Shown in pieces: positions 28,425 through 38,083 of a stretch of 64,000 nt of DNA. This DNA comes from Candidatus Planktophila sp. (GTDB lineage: Bacteria; Actinomycetota; Actinomycetes; Nanopelagicales; Nanopelagicaceae). How positions within the stretch are numbered: the stretch's first letter is position 1; each line of letters begins with the position of its first letter. Both the position numbers and the translations under genes were made by a program. The notes under the pieces are model-generated. The model was not told the DNA's origin. It saw only the letters and a program-made list of their open reading frames with translations, and did no database searches. Location of the stretch: NCBI GenBank assembly GCA_030681675.1, contig JAUXRP010000040.1, forward strand, positions 310,001-374,000, written 5' to 3'.

Positions 28425-30314
28425 ATGATGACTTCAAATAGCCTCGTCTATCTAATTGCACTTCCACTTGCTGGCGCTGTAATACTTTTACTTTCTGGCC
28501 GTCGAAGCGATAAGTGGGGACATTTGCTTGCAACAGCGCTTTCTGCCTCGTCGTTCTTCGTAGGACTTTATCAACTCTCATTGATGCTGGACCGTACAAA
28601 TGAAGAACGCCCAATAACTCAAAAACTCTTTGAGTGGATTTCAGTTGGAACTTTTAAAATTGACGCTGGCTTACTTCTTGATCAACTATCCATCTGTTTC
28701 GTACTTTTAATTACAGGTGTGGGTACCCTGATTCATATTTACTCTATTTCTTACATGTCTCATGACCCAGATCGTCGACGTTTTTTTGCATTCCTTAATC
28801 TCTTTATCGCTTCGATGTTGTTACTGGTTTTGGGTGATAGTTACCTCAATCTCTATGTCGGTTGGGAAGGCGTAGGTCTTGCTTCTTACCTCTTAATTGG
28901 ATTCTGGAATCAGAAGCCGGCCTATGCAACTGCATCTAAAAAAGCCTTTGTCATGAATCGAATCGGCGACATGGGACTCTCCTTTGCCATCATGATTGCC
29001 TTTGCCACGATGGGCACCGTTTCCTTTACTGGAGTAAAAGCTGCGGCCGAGCACACATCAACGGCTGCACTAACTGGGATTGGAATTATGTTGCTTGTTG
29101 CAGCTACAGGAAAATCAGCTCAATTCCCACTCCAGGCATGGCTTGGCGATGCGATGGCTGGTCCAACTCCTGTTTCAGCCCTTATTCACGCTGCGACCAT
29201 GGTGACTGCGGGTGTGTATCTCATTACTCGATCAAACTTCATATTTGATGCAGCCCCTACCGCACAGCTATTAGTTGTGATTGTTGGTGCAATTACATTG
29301 ATGTTTGGCGCCTTGATCGGTACAGCAAAAGATGATATTAAAAAAGCGCTTGCCGCTTCGACTATGTCGCAAATTGGTTACATGATTTTGGGTGCCGGTC
29401 TTGGCCCAGTCGGATATGCATTTGCCATCATGCACCTGCTCACTCATGGCTTCTTTAAAGCTGGAATGTTCCTTGGAGCAGGATCCGTTATGCATGGAAT
29501 GAACGATGAAGTAAATATGCGCAAATACGGTGCGCTTCGAAAGTTTATGCCAATTACATTTATCACTTTTGGTTTAGGGTACTTAGCAATTTTGGGAGTT
29601 CCTCCATTTGCTGGCTTCTATTCAAAAGATATGATCATTGAGACGGCATTTAACGCTGGCGGCATAAAGGGAATCATTCTTGGTACTGTCACATTGCTAG
29701 GCGCAGGGATCACCGCTTTTTATATGACTCGGGTAATGGTCCTGACTTTTACAGGCCCATCACGGTGGGATGAAGAGGCACATCCTCATGAATCCCCATG
29801 GCTGATGTGGCTGCCAATGGCGATTCTTGCAGTAGGTTCGGTTACATCAGGATATTTATTGAGCAATGGCGACGCCTTAGTTAACTGGCTATCACCGCTG
29901 TTTGAAGATCATGGAGAGCATGAAGAGCTCTTGTCACCGATCTTAGTTTCGGCAATGGCTTTAACAATGGTGGCTATCGGTGTTGCATTCGCTTTCATTA
30001 AGTATTCACTCAACGAAGTTGATGAAGTTGCTCCTTCTGACGTTTCAATCTTTACCAAAATTGCGCGCCAAGATCTTATGCAGGATCGCTTCAATGAAGC
30101 TGCCTTTATGCGCCCAGGTCAAGCACTTACCGAGGTTTTACTTAAGACCGATGAAGTTGTAATCGATGGGGCGGTTCGTGGTATTGGGCGAGCGGCGCTA
30201 GGTTCAGGTGCATCTCTGCGTAGGATTCAGTCCGGCTTTGTCCGTAGTTATGCGATGTTAATTTTGATTGGTGCAGTCGCACTGGTCGCAGCGATTTGGG
30301 TGGTGACTCAATAA
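28425..30314 (+). CDS. nuoL: NADH-quinone oxidoreductase subunit L
   Basis: A 629-residue antiporter-like proton channel subunit. Core signatures are YVGWEGVGLASYLLIGFW near residue 145, GKSAQFPLQAWLGDAMAGPTPVSALIHAATMVTAGVYLI near 225 and ILGAGLGPVGYAFAIMHLLTHGFFKAGMFLGAGSVMHGM. The C-terminal lateral-helix region follows. ATG at 28425 or 28428. It overlaps nuoM by one base. Confidence 0.96.
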   Translation: MMTSNSLVYLIALPLAGAVILLLSGRRSDKWGHLLATALSASSFFVGLYQLSLMLDRTNEERPITQKLFEWISVGTFKIDAGLLLDQLSICFVLLITGVGTLIHIYSISYMSHDPDRRRFFAFLNLFIASMLLLVLGDSYLNLYVGWEGVGLASYLLIGFWNQKPAYATASKKAFVMNRIGDMGLSFAIMIAFATMGTVSFTGVKAAAEHTSTAALTGIGIMLLVAATGKSAQFPLQAWLGDAMAGPTPVSALIHAATMVTAGVYLITRSNFIFDAAPTAQLLVVIVGAITLMFGALIGTAKDDIKKALAASTMSQIGYMILGAGLGPVGYAFAIMHLLTHGFFKAGMFLGAGSVMHGMNDEVNMRKYGALRKFMPITFITFGLGYLAILGVPPFAGFYSKDMIIETAFNAGGIKGIILGTVTLLGAGITAFYMTRVMVLTFTGPSRWDEEAHPHESPWLMWLPMAILAVGSVTSGYLLSNGDALVNWLSPLFEDHGEHEELLSPILVSAMALTMVAIGVAFAFIKYSLNEVDEVAPSDVSIFTKIARQDLMQDRFNEAAFMRPGQALTEVLLKTDEVVIDGAVRGIGRAALGSGASLRRIQSGFVRSYAMLILIGAVALVAAIWVVTQ

Positions 30315-31828
30315 TGATGTGGTTAACACTCTTAATGGTTTTGCCTCTCGCGGGTTCAGTTTTAATAGTTAGTCTTCCTAAAGCAAATGAGAAATTAACT
30401 AAGCAAGTAGCTTTAGCTACAACTTTGGTTGTCTTGGGCACGACTATCGCGATGGCAGTTGGTTTTGAACGAGATAATGTAGAACTTCAATTCGTCGAAA
30501 AGTATGCATGGATTCCCTCCTTTGGCATTAATTACGCGCTAGGGATAGATGGCTTGGCACTTGTATTGATATTAATGTCTACAATTCTGGCACCTGTTGT
30601 TGTTCTGGCTGGTTGGAATGAAGCACATGGCGGACGTTGGAGTGTTAAAACTTTCTATATCTTGATTCTCGTTCTTGAAACAATGATGATTGGCGTCTTT
30701 GCTGCAACCGATGTCTTCCTTTTTTACGTAATTTTTGAAGCGATGTTGATTCCGGTTTATTTCCTTATTGGGGGATACGGCACAGGGGAGCGATCGGCCG
30801 CAGCAGTTAAGTTTCTAATTTATAGCCTCTTTGGAGGCTTGTTGATGTTAGCCTCCATCATTGCACTGTATGTGATGTCAGGTGCCCAAGGCGGTCACAC
30901 ATTTGATCTGGCTGCACTTTCAGATCTTGAAATGAGTTCAACTACTCAGAACTTTCTATTCTTGGGATTCTTTTTAGCTTTTGCAATTAAAGCGCCGCTC
31001 TGGCCTCTCCATACATGGCTTCCCGATGCTGCAGAATCAGCAACACCAGGAACTTCCGTGCTGCTGTTGGGCGTACTCGATAAAGTTGGAACTTTTGGAA
31101 TGATTCGTTACTGCCTCTCGCTATTTCCTGAAGCGAGCAAAACATTCACTCCGATGATTCTTGTCTTGGCGGTAATCTCAATTATCTACGGTGCGATCCT
31201 GGCTATAGGACAACGTGATTTAAAACGCCTCATTGCCTTCACATCGATCTCCCACTTCGGTTTCATCACTATGGGAATCTTCGCAATGACCTCCCAAAGT
31301 CAAAGCGGAGCCACGTTATATATGTTTAATCATGGGTTTTCAACGGCAGCGCTCTTCCTTGTCGGCGGCTGGATGATTTCGCGTCGTGGCTCTTCAACGA
31401 TCACAGACTTTGGCGGATTGCAACGGGTGACACCTGTAATGGCTTGGATGTTCTTCCTAGCCGGAATGTCTTCTCTTGCCCTTCCAGGACTCTCAAGTTT
31501 CGTGAGTGAGTTTCTAGTTTTAGTTGGAACATTCACTCGCTATCCAGTTCATGCAATTATTGCAACATTTGGAATTGTGTTAGCTGCACTTTACATACTG
31601 ATTCCAGTACAGAAAGCTTTACATGGTCCAACTACATCTGGCAATGAGAATCTTAGTGATTTAAATCTTCGAGAGAAGGTCGCCATCGCTCCGGTTATTG
31701 CAATTATTGTTGTACTTGGCTTCTATCCATCGCCACTGCTTAAAGTTATCAATCCAGCGGCCACACATGTCATCGCTCAATTTGGTTTCAGCGATCCTGT
31801 ACCGAATTTGAATAGTGGGGGTAAGTAA
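30314..31828 (+). CDS. nuoM: NADH-quinone oxidoreductase subunit M
   Basis: A 504-residue antiporter-like subunit. Signatures are FYVIFEAMLIPVYFLIGGYG near residue 145, FLAFAIKAPLWPLHTWLPDAAESATPGTSVLL near 225 and RDLKRLIAFTSISHFGFITMGIF near 300. The start ATG at 30314 overlaps the nuoL stop by one base (TAATG). One-base overlap with nuoN at its end. Confidence 0.96.
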   Translation: MMWLTLLMVLPLAGSVLIVSLPKANEKLTKQVALATTLVVLGTTIAMAVGFERDNVELQFVEKYAWIPSFGINYALGIDGLALVLILMSTILAPVVVLAGWNEAHGGRWSVKTFYILILVLETMMIGVFAATDVFLFYVIFEAMLIPVYFLIGGYGTGERSAAAVKFLIYSLFGGLLMLASIIALYVMSGAQGGHTFDLAALSDLEMSSTTQNFLFLGFFLAFAIKAPLWPLHTWLPDAAESATPGTSVLLLGVLDKVGTFGMIRYCLSLFPEASKTFTPMILVLAVISIIYGAILAIGQRDLKRLIAFTSISHFGFITMGIFAMTSQSQSGATLYMFNHGFSTAALFLVGGWMISRRGSSTITDFGGLQRVTPVMAWMFFLAGMSSLALPGLSSFVSEFLVLVGTFTRYPVHAIIATFGIVLAALYILIPVQKALHGPTTSGNENLSDLNLREKVAIAPVIAIIVVLGFYPSPLLKVINPAATHVIAQFGFSDPVPNLNSGGK

Positions 31829-33345
31829 TGACATTCACAGCACCAGTTCTTAACTACACACTTCTCTCACCAATGTTAATTCTCCTTGCCGGCGCATTAA
31901 TCGGCGTGCTTGTCGAAGCTTTCGTATCAAAAGCGCTTCGCCCAATAGTTCAGCTGAGTATCACCATCGGCACTCTAGTTTTATCTCTCGCGCAATTGTG
32001 GCGAATTCGACATGAAGAATCTACGTCAGCTGCAATGGGATCGGTGGTAATAGATGGACCAGCAATTTTGTTGCAGGCCTCAATACTTATCATTTCAATT
32101 ATTTCGGTTTTTCTTATTGCAGACACTGATCATTTTACTGCTCTCGCCGCTGCCCTACCGGGCTCTGATGAAGAGCGTCACGCAGTGCAGAAAGGAAATC
32201 AAGTAACCGAAGTTTATCCACTAACTCTTTTTGCAATCTCTGGAATGATGTTGTTTCCAGTTTCAAGTGATTTGATCACCCTTTTTGTCGCCCTTGAAAT
32301 GCTCTCTTTACCGCTCTATTTAATGGCCGGGCTCTCACGTCGCCGCCGTTTAGCATCACAGGAAGCAGCGTTGAAATACTTCTTACTTGGCGCGTTTTCT
32401 TCGGCATTTTTCCTCTTCGGAATGGCTTATTTATACGGCTATTCAGGCTCAGTAACTTTTGCTGGAATTCGTGAATCTGTAGTCGGCGGAAGTGGTAACG
32501 ATGTATTACTTCTAATCGGTATCGCCTTTGTTTCAATTGGACTTCTCTTTAAAGTTGGAGCAGTACCGTTTCATGCCTGGTCACCCGATGTCTATCAAGG
32601 TGCACCAACTCCAGTAACTGGTTTCATGGCCGCAGCGACGAAGGTAGCAGCCTTTGGCGCAATGCTGCGTATTTACTACACGGTTTTCGCCAATGCGGAA
32701 TGGTCATGGTCGCCTCTGCTCTCCGCAATTGCAATCATTACAATGTTATTTGGTTCATTGGTAGCGATAGCCCAACGCGATGTTAAACGTATGTTGGCTT
32801 ACTCTTCAATAGCACATGCCGGTTTTCTTCTTGCAGGTGTAATTGCTTTGAACAAAGCTGGACTTGAAGCTTCAATCTTCTACCTATTTACATACGGAGT
32901 TGCAACCGTTGGCGCATTTGCAGTTGTAACTTTGGTGCGAGATTCAGGTGGAGAAGTAACTGATTTGAATCGTTGGAAGGGTTTAGGCAAACGTTCACCT
33001 TGGGTAGCTGCAACCTTTGCTGGGTTCCTATTGGCATTTGCCGGAATTCCTTTGACAAGCGGCTTCATAGGAAAGTTTTCTATCTTTTCTGCGGCCTATG
33101 AAAATGGTGCTAAAGGCGTTGTAATCGCTGGCGTTCTTTCAAGTGCAATTGCCGCCTTCTTCTACATTCGCGTAATTGTCTTGATGTTTTTTACCGATCC
33201 AATTCAAGATGGTACAAGTGTAGAAATTCCATCCGTACTTACGCGTGCTGCAGTCATCTCTTCAATAGTTCTTACTATTCTGCTCGGTATTTACCCAGCA
33301 CCACTTCTGACAATGATTACAAACTTCTCAACCTTTATTCGCTGA
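31828..33345 (+). CDS. nuoN: NADH-quinone oxidoreductase subunit N
   Basis: A 505-residue antiporter-like subunit, last of the complex. LFVALEMLSLPLYLMAGLSRR near residue 150, FKVGAVPFHAWSPDVYQGAPTPVTGFMAAATKVAAFGAML near 240 and AIAQRDVKRMLAYSSIAHAGFLLAG near 310 are decisive. With it all 14 Nuo subunits are present and in the usual order. It overlaps the polyprenyl synthase start by one base (TGATG). Confidence 0.96.
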   Translation: MTFTAPVLNYTLLSPMLILLAGALIGVLVEAFVSKALRPIVQLSITIGTLVLSLAQLWRIRHEESTSAAMGSVVIDGPAILLQASILIISIISVFLIADTDHFTALAAALPGSDEERHAVQKGNQVTEVYPLTLFAISGMMLFPVSSDLITLFVALEMLSLPLYLMAGLSRRRRLASQEAALKYFLLGAFSSAFFLFGMAYLYGYSGSVTFAGIRESVVGGSGNDVLLLIGIAFVSIGLLFKVGAVPFHAWSPDVYQGAPTPVTGFMAAATKVAAFGAMLRIYYTVFANAEWSWSPLLSAIAIITMLFGSLVAIAQRDVKRMLAYSSIAHAGFLLAGVIALNKAGLEASIFYLFTYGVATVGAFAVVTLVRDSGGEVTDLNRWKGLGKRSPWVAATFAGFLLAFAGIPLTSGFIGKFSIFSAAYENGAKGVVIAGVLSSAIAAFFYIRVIVLMFFTDPIQDGTSVEIPSVLTRAAVISSIVLTILLGIYPAPLLTMITNFSTFIR

Positions 33346-34334
33346 TGTCCTCATTTGGTATTCCAAACATTGCTCCAGAACTTGAAGCGACACTGCTTGC
33401 GCAAATGGCACAAGTTGAGAGCTTACTTTTTAACCACACACAGAGCCAGTACCCATTTGTTAATGAGACTGCCCACCACTTATTGGCCGCCGGAGGTAAA
33501 CGCCTTCGCCCTTTATTAACCCTATTAACAGCTCAATTTGGGGATCCAACGAAACAGGAGGTCATTGCTGCCGCGGTTGCCTGCGAAATAACCCATTTGG
33601 CAACGCTTTATCACGATGATGTTATGGATGAAGCGCCCCTGCGTCGAGGTGTAGAGAGTGCAAATATGCGTTGGGGAAACACCATAGCAATCTTGACGGG
33701 TGACTTTCTATTTGCAAAATCATCTGACTTACTTGCCGATCTTGGCCCCGAGGCGGTTCGTCTACAGGCCCGAACTTTCGAACGACTTGTGGTTGGCCAG
33801 ATTATGGAGGCTCAAGGACCTGCATCAGGCCAAGACCCATTAGAACATTATTTAAAGGTCGTCGCCGATAAAACCGGATCATTAATTGCAGCAAGTGCGC
33901 GCTATGGCGGAATTGTCTCTGGTGCCCCTGCAGAAATTACTGAAACCGTCACTTTATTTGGCGAAAAAATCGGAGTTGCTTTTCAGTTAGCGGATGATGT
34001 AATCGATATCGCAAGTGAGTCAAATCAATCGGGTAAAACACCGGGTACAGATTTACGTGAAGGTGTTCCAACCCTTGTGACTTTAAATGTCATGAAGTCA
34101 ACCGATCCTGCTGACCGAGAACTACAACGATTACTCGCAACGCCAATAGAAGATGAAACGACAGTTGCGCACGTATTAGTGGCACTGCGCAATCACAAAG
34201 CTTTGGATGATTCACGTAACCAGTTACATCAAGTTGCACGCGAAGCCAAGCTTGCACTTGGCCCACTTCCTGTCAGTGATGCAACTGGTGCATTGGTGTC
34301 GTTATGCGAAGCCGTTATCGATCGCTCGGCTTGA
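33345..34334 (+). CDS. Polyprenyl diphosphate synthase (menaquinone side chain)
   Basis: A 329-residue trans-prenyltransferase. The first Asp-rich motif is LYHDDVMDEAPLRRG near residue 90 and the second is FQLADDVIDIASES near residue 220; GGKRLRPLLTLL binds substrate. Small or aromatic residues before the first motif (AT-L-Y) suggest a long-chain product, but length cannot be fixed from sequence. Co-transcription with nuoN and nearness to menG point to the menaquinone tail (hepta- to nonaprenyl). Its 3' end overlaps convergent rarD by 33 bases. Confidence 0.9.
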   Translation: MSSFGIPNIAPELEATLLAQMAQVESLLFNHTQSQYPFVNETAHHLLAAGGKRLRPLLTLLTAQFGDPTKQEVIAAAVACEITHLATLYHDDVMDEAPLRRGVESANMRWGNTIAILTGDFLFAKSSDLLADLGPEAVRLQARTFERLVVGQIMEAQGPASGQDPLEHYLKVVADKTGSLIAASARYGGIVSGAPAEITETVTLFGEKIGVAFQLADDVIDIASESNQSGKTPGTDLREGVPTLVTLNVMKSTDPADRELQRLLATPIEDETTVAHVLVALRNHKALDDSRNQLHQVAREAKLALGPLPVSDATGALVSLCEAVIDRSA

Positions 34335-35192
34335 TTTAACTAAATCAATAGCCAGTGTTATAAGCGCAATCCAGATAATAAGAAATCCAATCCAGCGCGC
34401 AGTTGGCATCGCTTCATGCCGGACCCACACTCCGATTGAAAATTGAATCGTTGGAGTTATGTACTGCAGCAGGCCAATAACCGTAAGTGGCAAACGAGTG
34501 GTCGAACCATTAAAGAGGAGAAGAGGAATTGCAGTTATTGCTCCAGCACTAATGAGAAGAATGGTTATACCCAGACCATTACCGAACTGTCCGGTGCCCT
34601 TCTCGCCAAGGTAGATCAAGAAAAACAAGTATGGCAGGCTCGCTACTAGCGTTTCTATCGCTAATCCCTCGAGGGCTCCAAGGCCAAGTTGTTTCTTTAC
34701 AAAACCGTAACTGCCCCATGAAAAGGCAAGCGTGAGTGCAATCCACGGTAAGCGTCCATAATCAATTGTGAGCACTAAAACACCCACTGCAGCAATACCA
34801 ACTGCACACCATTGAAGCGCGCGCAATTTTTCCTTCAAAATTATGGTTCCAAAACCAATCATGACTAATGGATTTATGTAGTAACCCAATGAGGCCTCTA
34901 CAACGTGTCCATTATTTGTTGCCCAAATATAAACCAACCAGTTAATTGAGATAAGAATAGAAGTTAGGAATAACTTTGCTGCCACTTTCGGGCGGCGCAT
35001 AGTTTCACGAGTAGCGCGTAAAGATTTTGTGATTGCTAAGATAATGATACAAAAGACCAGCGTCCAAACTGCACGATGTGAAACTATTTCAAGTGCTGAA
35101 GCAGGTTCCAGGAGCGGCCAATACAGCGGAAAAGCACCCCAAAGAACATAGGCGCTCACTCCAAAGAGTAGGCCCGTTTTGTGGTGGCTCAA
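34302..35192 (-). CDS. rarD: EamA/RarD-family transporter
   Basis: A 296-residue protein with ten predicted membrane segments in two repeats. The start (LLFGVSAYVLWGAFPLYWPLLEPASALEIVSHRAVWT) is the RarD signature, and the second repeat has LLQYITPTIQFSIGVWV. The family moves small metabolites, probably out of the cell; the substrate is unknown and chloramphenicol resistance is only the historical name. The start codon is TTG directly after the yajQ stop (TAATTG), so it depends on yajQ transcription. Confidence 0.85.
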   Translation of the reverse strand: MSHHKTGLLFGVSAYVLWGAFPLYWPLLEPASALEIVSHRAVWTLVFCIIILAITKSLRATRETMRRPKVAAKLFLTSILISINWLVYIWATNNGHVVEASLGYYINPLVMIGFGTIILKEKLRALQWCAVGIAAVGVLVLTIDYGRLPWIALTLAFSWGSYGFVKKQLGLGALEGLAIETLVASLPYLFFLIYLGEKGTGQFGNGLGITILLISAGAITAIPLLLFNGSTTRLPLTVIGLLQYITPTIQFSIGVWVRHEAMPTARWIGFLIIWIALITLAIDLVKSSRAIDNGFA

Positions 35193-35684
35193 TTATCTAA
35201 AGTTCGTAAATTGAACTGCAAAATCCCAGCCACCATCTTTAATCATCGCCATAGTTTCTTGCAAGTCATCGCGGCTCTTTGACGTTACCCGTAGTTCATC
35301 ACCCTGAATTTGAGTCTTTATAGATTTAGGTCCCTCGTCGCGTAAAAACTTCGCAATCTTTTTCGCGTTCTCAGTTGAAATTCCCTCTTTCAAAGGTGCG
35401 GCAATCTTGTAAATCTTGCCGGATAAGAAAGGTGCACCTGGATCTAAATGCTTTAAAGATACTCCGCGCTTGATCATCTTATCTTTGACCACATCAAGTG
35501 CTGCTTTAGCTCTCTCCTCAGTATCAGCCTCAATCAAAATCTTTTCACCCTCTAACTCGATCTTTGAGCCCGTATTTTTAAAATCAAAGCGAGTATCAAT
35601 CTCGCGTATCGCCTGGTTAATGGCGTTATCGAGCTCCATACGGTCAATCTTGGAGGTTACGTCAAAACTGCTATCTGCTGCCAC
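35193..35684 (-). CDS. YajQ-family cyclic-dinucleotide/nucleic-acid-binding protein
   Basis: A 163-residue protein of the usual YajQ length. The start SSFDVTSKIDRMELDNAINQAIREIDTRFDFK and the end GGWDFAVQFTNFR are the family's conserved ends. Members bind nucleotides, and in some bacteria cyclic di-GMP; the role here is unknown. The start is GTG with a GGAG 7 bases upstream. Confidence 0.92.
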   Translation of the reverse strand: MAADSSFDVTSKIDRMELDNAINQAIREIDTRFDFKNTGSKIELEGEKILIEADTEERAKAALDVVKDKMIKRGVSLKHLDPGAPFLSGKIYKIAAPLKEGISTENAKKIAKFLRDEGPKSIKTQIQGDELRVTSKSRDDLQETMAMIKDGGWDFAVQFTNFR

Positions 35685-35789
35685 TTTGGGGCTCCATTCA
35701 CTCGAAAAAGCGCGGTTTGTGCGCCTACTCGCCTAAGGTATCCTTTCCCTTCGCACTATCCATAATTGCCGCATAACTTGTTCGACCTT

Positions 35790-35874
35790 GGCGGGTTGCC
35801 CGAGCGGCCAATGGGAGGGGACTGTAAATCCCCCGGCTCTGCCTTCGAAGGTTCAAATCCTTCACCCGCCACCA
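35790..35874 (+). tRNA. tRNA-Tyr (anticodon GTA)
   Basis: An 85-base class II tRNA with encoded CCA. The acceptor strands GGCGGGT and ACCCGCC pair perfectly. The anticodon GTA lies at 35824-35826 in the loop CTGTAAA, a variable arm follows, and the T arm reads GGTTCAAATCC. The accessory sugar region begins right after it. No second copy of its 3' end was noticed in the window. Confidence 0.97.
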
Positions 35875-36053
35875 GTAAGACATCATGAAAATGAGCGTGA
35901 GTTCCGTATTTAGTTGTATTCAAAACGCATTCTCTCACTAACCACTGACAATTTCTAGTGCGCTCAAATTGCAGGTGTAGGCAATCGTTTCATACCAAAT
36001 CAATACTGAAAAATAAATAGAATTTCCTCCCCCCAAGGTTAAATTAGGTCTAG

Positions 36054-36083
36054 TTGATTAATTCACCAGGGCTTACGTATAGT
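36054..36083 (+). promoter_or_regulatory. Likely promoter of the aldose-epimerase-like gene
   Basis: TTGATT at 36054-36059, an 18-base gap, then TATAGT at 36078-36083; transcription would begin near 36090. Just upstream, a CCCCCCAAG at 36029-36037 repeats the core of the tandem repeats at 39147-39190. The rest of the 234 bases between tRNA-Tyr and 36109 shows no gene. Confidence 0.4.
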
Positions 36084-36108
36084 TGTCACAATTCTAAATA
36101 ATAACAAC

Positions 36109-37194
36109 GTGCCCGTAAAAACAAACTACAAACCACGATTGGCTCTTAAAATTGGTGGTGAAATTACTCAAAATGTAGTTCAATTAAGACCCAGTGAACA
36201 GTTGGCTAAAACTTGGAGAAATTTTATCTTGAGTATAGACATAAAGTCGGAGCTATATTTTGGATTGAATTCGACAATTTTACAGAACGAAGTATTGAGA
36301 TTGCGAATAATTCCTGATTTAGGTTGCAAAATTGTAGAGATATTCGATAAAGAAAATCAGCATGAATGGCTCTGGTCTGATAAGTCGCGTCCAATAAAGT
36401 TAGCTGAATATGGTGATGCTTACGACAAATATGACATCAGTGGTTTCGACGAGTGTTTTCCCAATATCGGAATATCTAAATATCCTGAGAAAGATGAAAT
36501 CGAATTACCAGACCATGGTGAGATTTGGTCCTTGCCGTGGAAAGTAGAAAATACCGAACTAGGTATTACCGCAACTGTAATTGGAAAAATCTTTGAGTAC
36601 CGATTTTCCAGAAGAATTTCATTAATAGGTCGCAAGATATTAATTAATTATTCTGCTTCGAATATTGGGAAAATTGACATTACCTATTTGTGGTCGGCTC
36701 ATCCGCTCTTCAAAATCGATGACGATATGAAAATTGAGATTTCTGGAAACCCAAAGATGTTGAAGGAGTTTGGCTTTGGCGGACGAATTGGTGATGATGG
36801 CGAGGCTTGGCACGGCGGTCACTTATCAGAACATACCTGGCCAATAGTCTTAAGTAGAAACGGAAATCTAAGCGATATTAGTGAGGTTTCGCTTTCGAAA
36901 ATTTTGACGGATAAAGTTGTTTTAGATGCGCCAACTGACGGGATAGTCAAACTTAGAAAACTCAACTCTAATCGGATTTTATCAATGAAATTTGAACCAA
37001 ATAAAATTCCATATCTTGGAATTTGTTTTAACTTCGCCGCTTGGCCATTAACGGGTGAACCAGCAACTTGGGTAGCGCTGGAACCAACTACCGGAAGAAC
37101 CGATCGATTAGATGAGTGTAAGAGTTTAGACAGTGCGAAAATTCTGAAAGCGAATGAAAGCAAGGACTGGCAGTTAGAACTAGAGATTAATTGA
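36109..37194 (+). CDS. Aldose 1-epimerase-like (galactose mutarotase fold) protein
   Basis: A 361-residue protein of the galactose mutarotase superfamily. Motifs seen are RLRIIPDLGCKIVEIFDK near residue 65 (beta-sandwich start), SGFDECFPNIG near 110, YLWSAHPLFKID near 195 and AAWPLTGEPATWVALEPTTGRTDRLDE near the end. True GalM has two catalytic His and a Glu; here a His is seen in SAHPLF and a Glu in VALEPTTG, so activity is possible but the sugar is unknown. GTG start at 36109. It is convergent with the SMP-30 gene, overlapping by 8 bases. It probably serves the sugar pathway of this region. The gene is clearly more AT-rich than the nuo block. Confidence 0.75.
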   Translation: MPVKTNYKPRLALKIGGEITQNVVQLRPSEQLAKTWRNFILSIDIKSELYFGLNSTILQNEVLRLRIIPDLGCKIVEIFDKENQHEWLWSDKSRPIKLAEYGDAYDKYDISGFDECFPNIGISKYPEKDEIELPDHGEIWSLPWKVENTELGITATVIGKIFEYRFSRRISLIGRKILINYSASNIGKIDITYLWSAHPLFKIDDDMKIEISGNPKMLKEFGFGGRIGDDGEAWHGGHLSEHTWPIVLSRNGNLSDISEVSLSKILTDKVVLDAPTDGIVKLRKLNSNRILSMKFEPNKIPYLGICFNFAAWPLTGEPATWVALEPTTGRTDRLDECKSLDSAKILKANESKDWQLELEIN

Positions 37195-38050
37195 AGAGAA
37201 CTGTCTTATTGCCCTTAATCCCTGGATCTATCACGAAAGTCATCCCTGACTTTGGATTTTCTGTATCGTCGGTGCTGGCTGTAGTAATTACTAACATATC
37301 TAGATTTTCGCCTGCAAATGCGCATGAAGTAATATTTTTCACGGGCATTTTTATTTCATGAGTTTTCTTGCCTCTACTGTCATATCGTCGGATGTGTGAA
37401 CCTCCCCAAAAACCTACCCACATGCCGCCACCAGAATCTGAGCAACCTCCATCCGGCATGCCGTCCTTCTCCTCAAATGTCACTAATGTTCGACGATTAG
37501 TAATCCCATGATCTGAATAATCGAATCTATCTAATTGCATTGTTAACGTATCGATGTAATAGAAATATGATCCATCAGGGGACCAATCCAATCCGTTACT
37601 TATAGAAACCGAGGAGAGTAATTTAGTAATTGACTTTCCGTCCTTTGAGAATTTATAGAGAGAACCAGCGCCTTCTTTACCATCAAATGCCATTGTTCCT
37701 GCAAATAGTTCACCATTAGGTGCAACCTTCGCATCATTCCATCGAACTGGAATTTTTAGTGGCTCAGATTCAGCCTCAAGCCAACTTGGCAATGGTGACT
37801 CAGTTCCATCGATGTCTCTAAGTGTTGCACCAGATGAATGCCCGACAACAACTCCAAAATTCTTCCTTGGAAGCGCAAAACCAACTTCTGCGGGGGTTTC
37901 AAATGATCCAAACTCTCCAGAAATAATATCTCGCCATAAAACCTTAAAAGACAAGATATCAATCCACATCACATGGTTGTTTGTTTGGCCGCTAGAGGTA
38001 GGTCCTTCTCCCAGCACACAACGACGTTCATCAAATATTTCGATATTCAT
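37187..38050 (-). CDS. SMP-30/gluconolactonase family lactonase
   Basis: A 287-residue six-bladed propeller protein. Metal-site motifs are CVLGEGPT (Glu near 15), PVRWNDAKVAPNGELFAGTM (Asn/Asp near 103), ISNGLDWSPDG (Asn near 147) and MPDGGCSDSGGGMWVGFWGG (Asp near 198). This is the family that opens sugar lactones made by sugar 1-dehydrogenases. With the SDR at 42976 it would turn an aldose into an aldonic acid. It lies 33 bases from the ABC permease on the same strand, so they may be co-transcribed. Confidence 0.87.
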   Translation of the reverse strand: MNIEIFDERRCVLGEGPTSSGQTNNHVMWIDILSFKVLWRDIISGEFGSFETPAEVGFALPRKNFGVVVGHSSGATLRDIDGTESPLPSWLEAESEPLKIPVRWNDAKVAPNGELFAGTMAFDGKEGAGSLYKFSKDGKSITKLLSSVSISNGLDWSPDGSYFYYIDTLTMQLDRFDYSDHGITNRRTLVTFEEKDGMPDGGCSDSGGGMWVGFWGGSHIRRYDSRGKKTHEIKMPVKNITSCAFAGENLDMLVITTASTDDTENPKSGMTFVIDPGIKGNKTVLFN

Positions 38051-38083
38051 TTTATCTCAAGCATTTTTTGAAGGGTTTTATCG

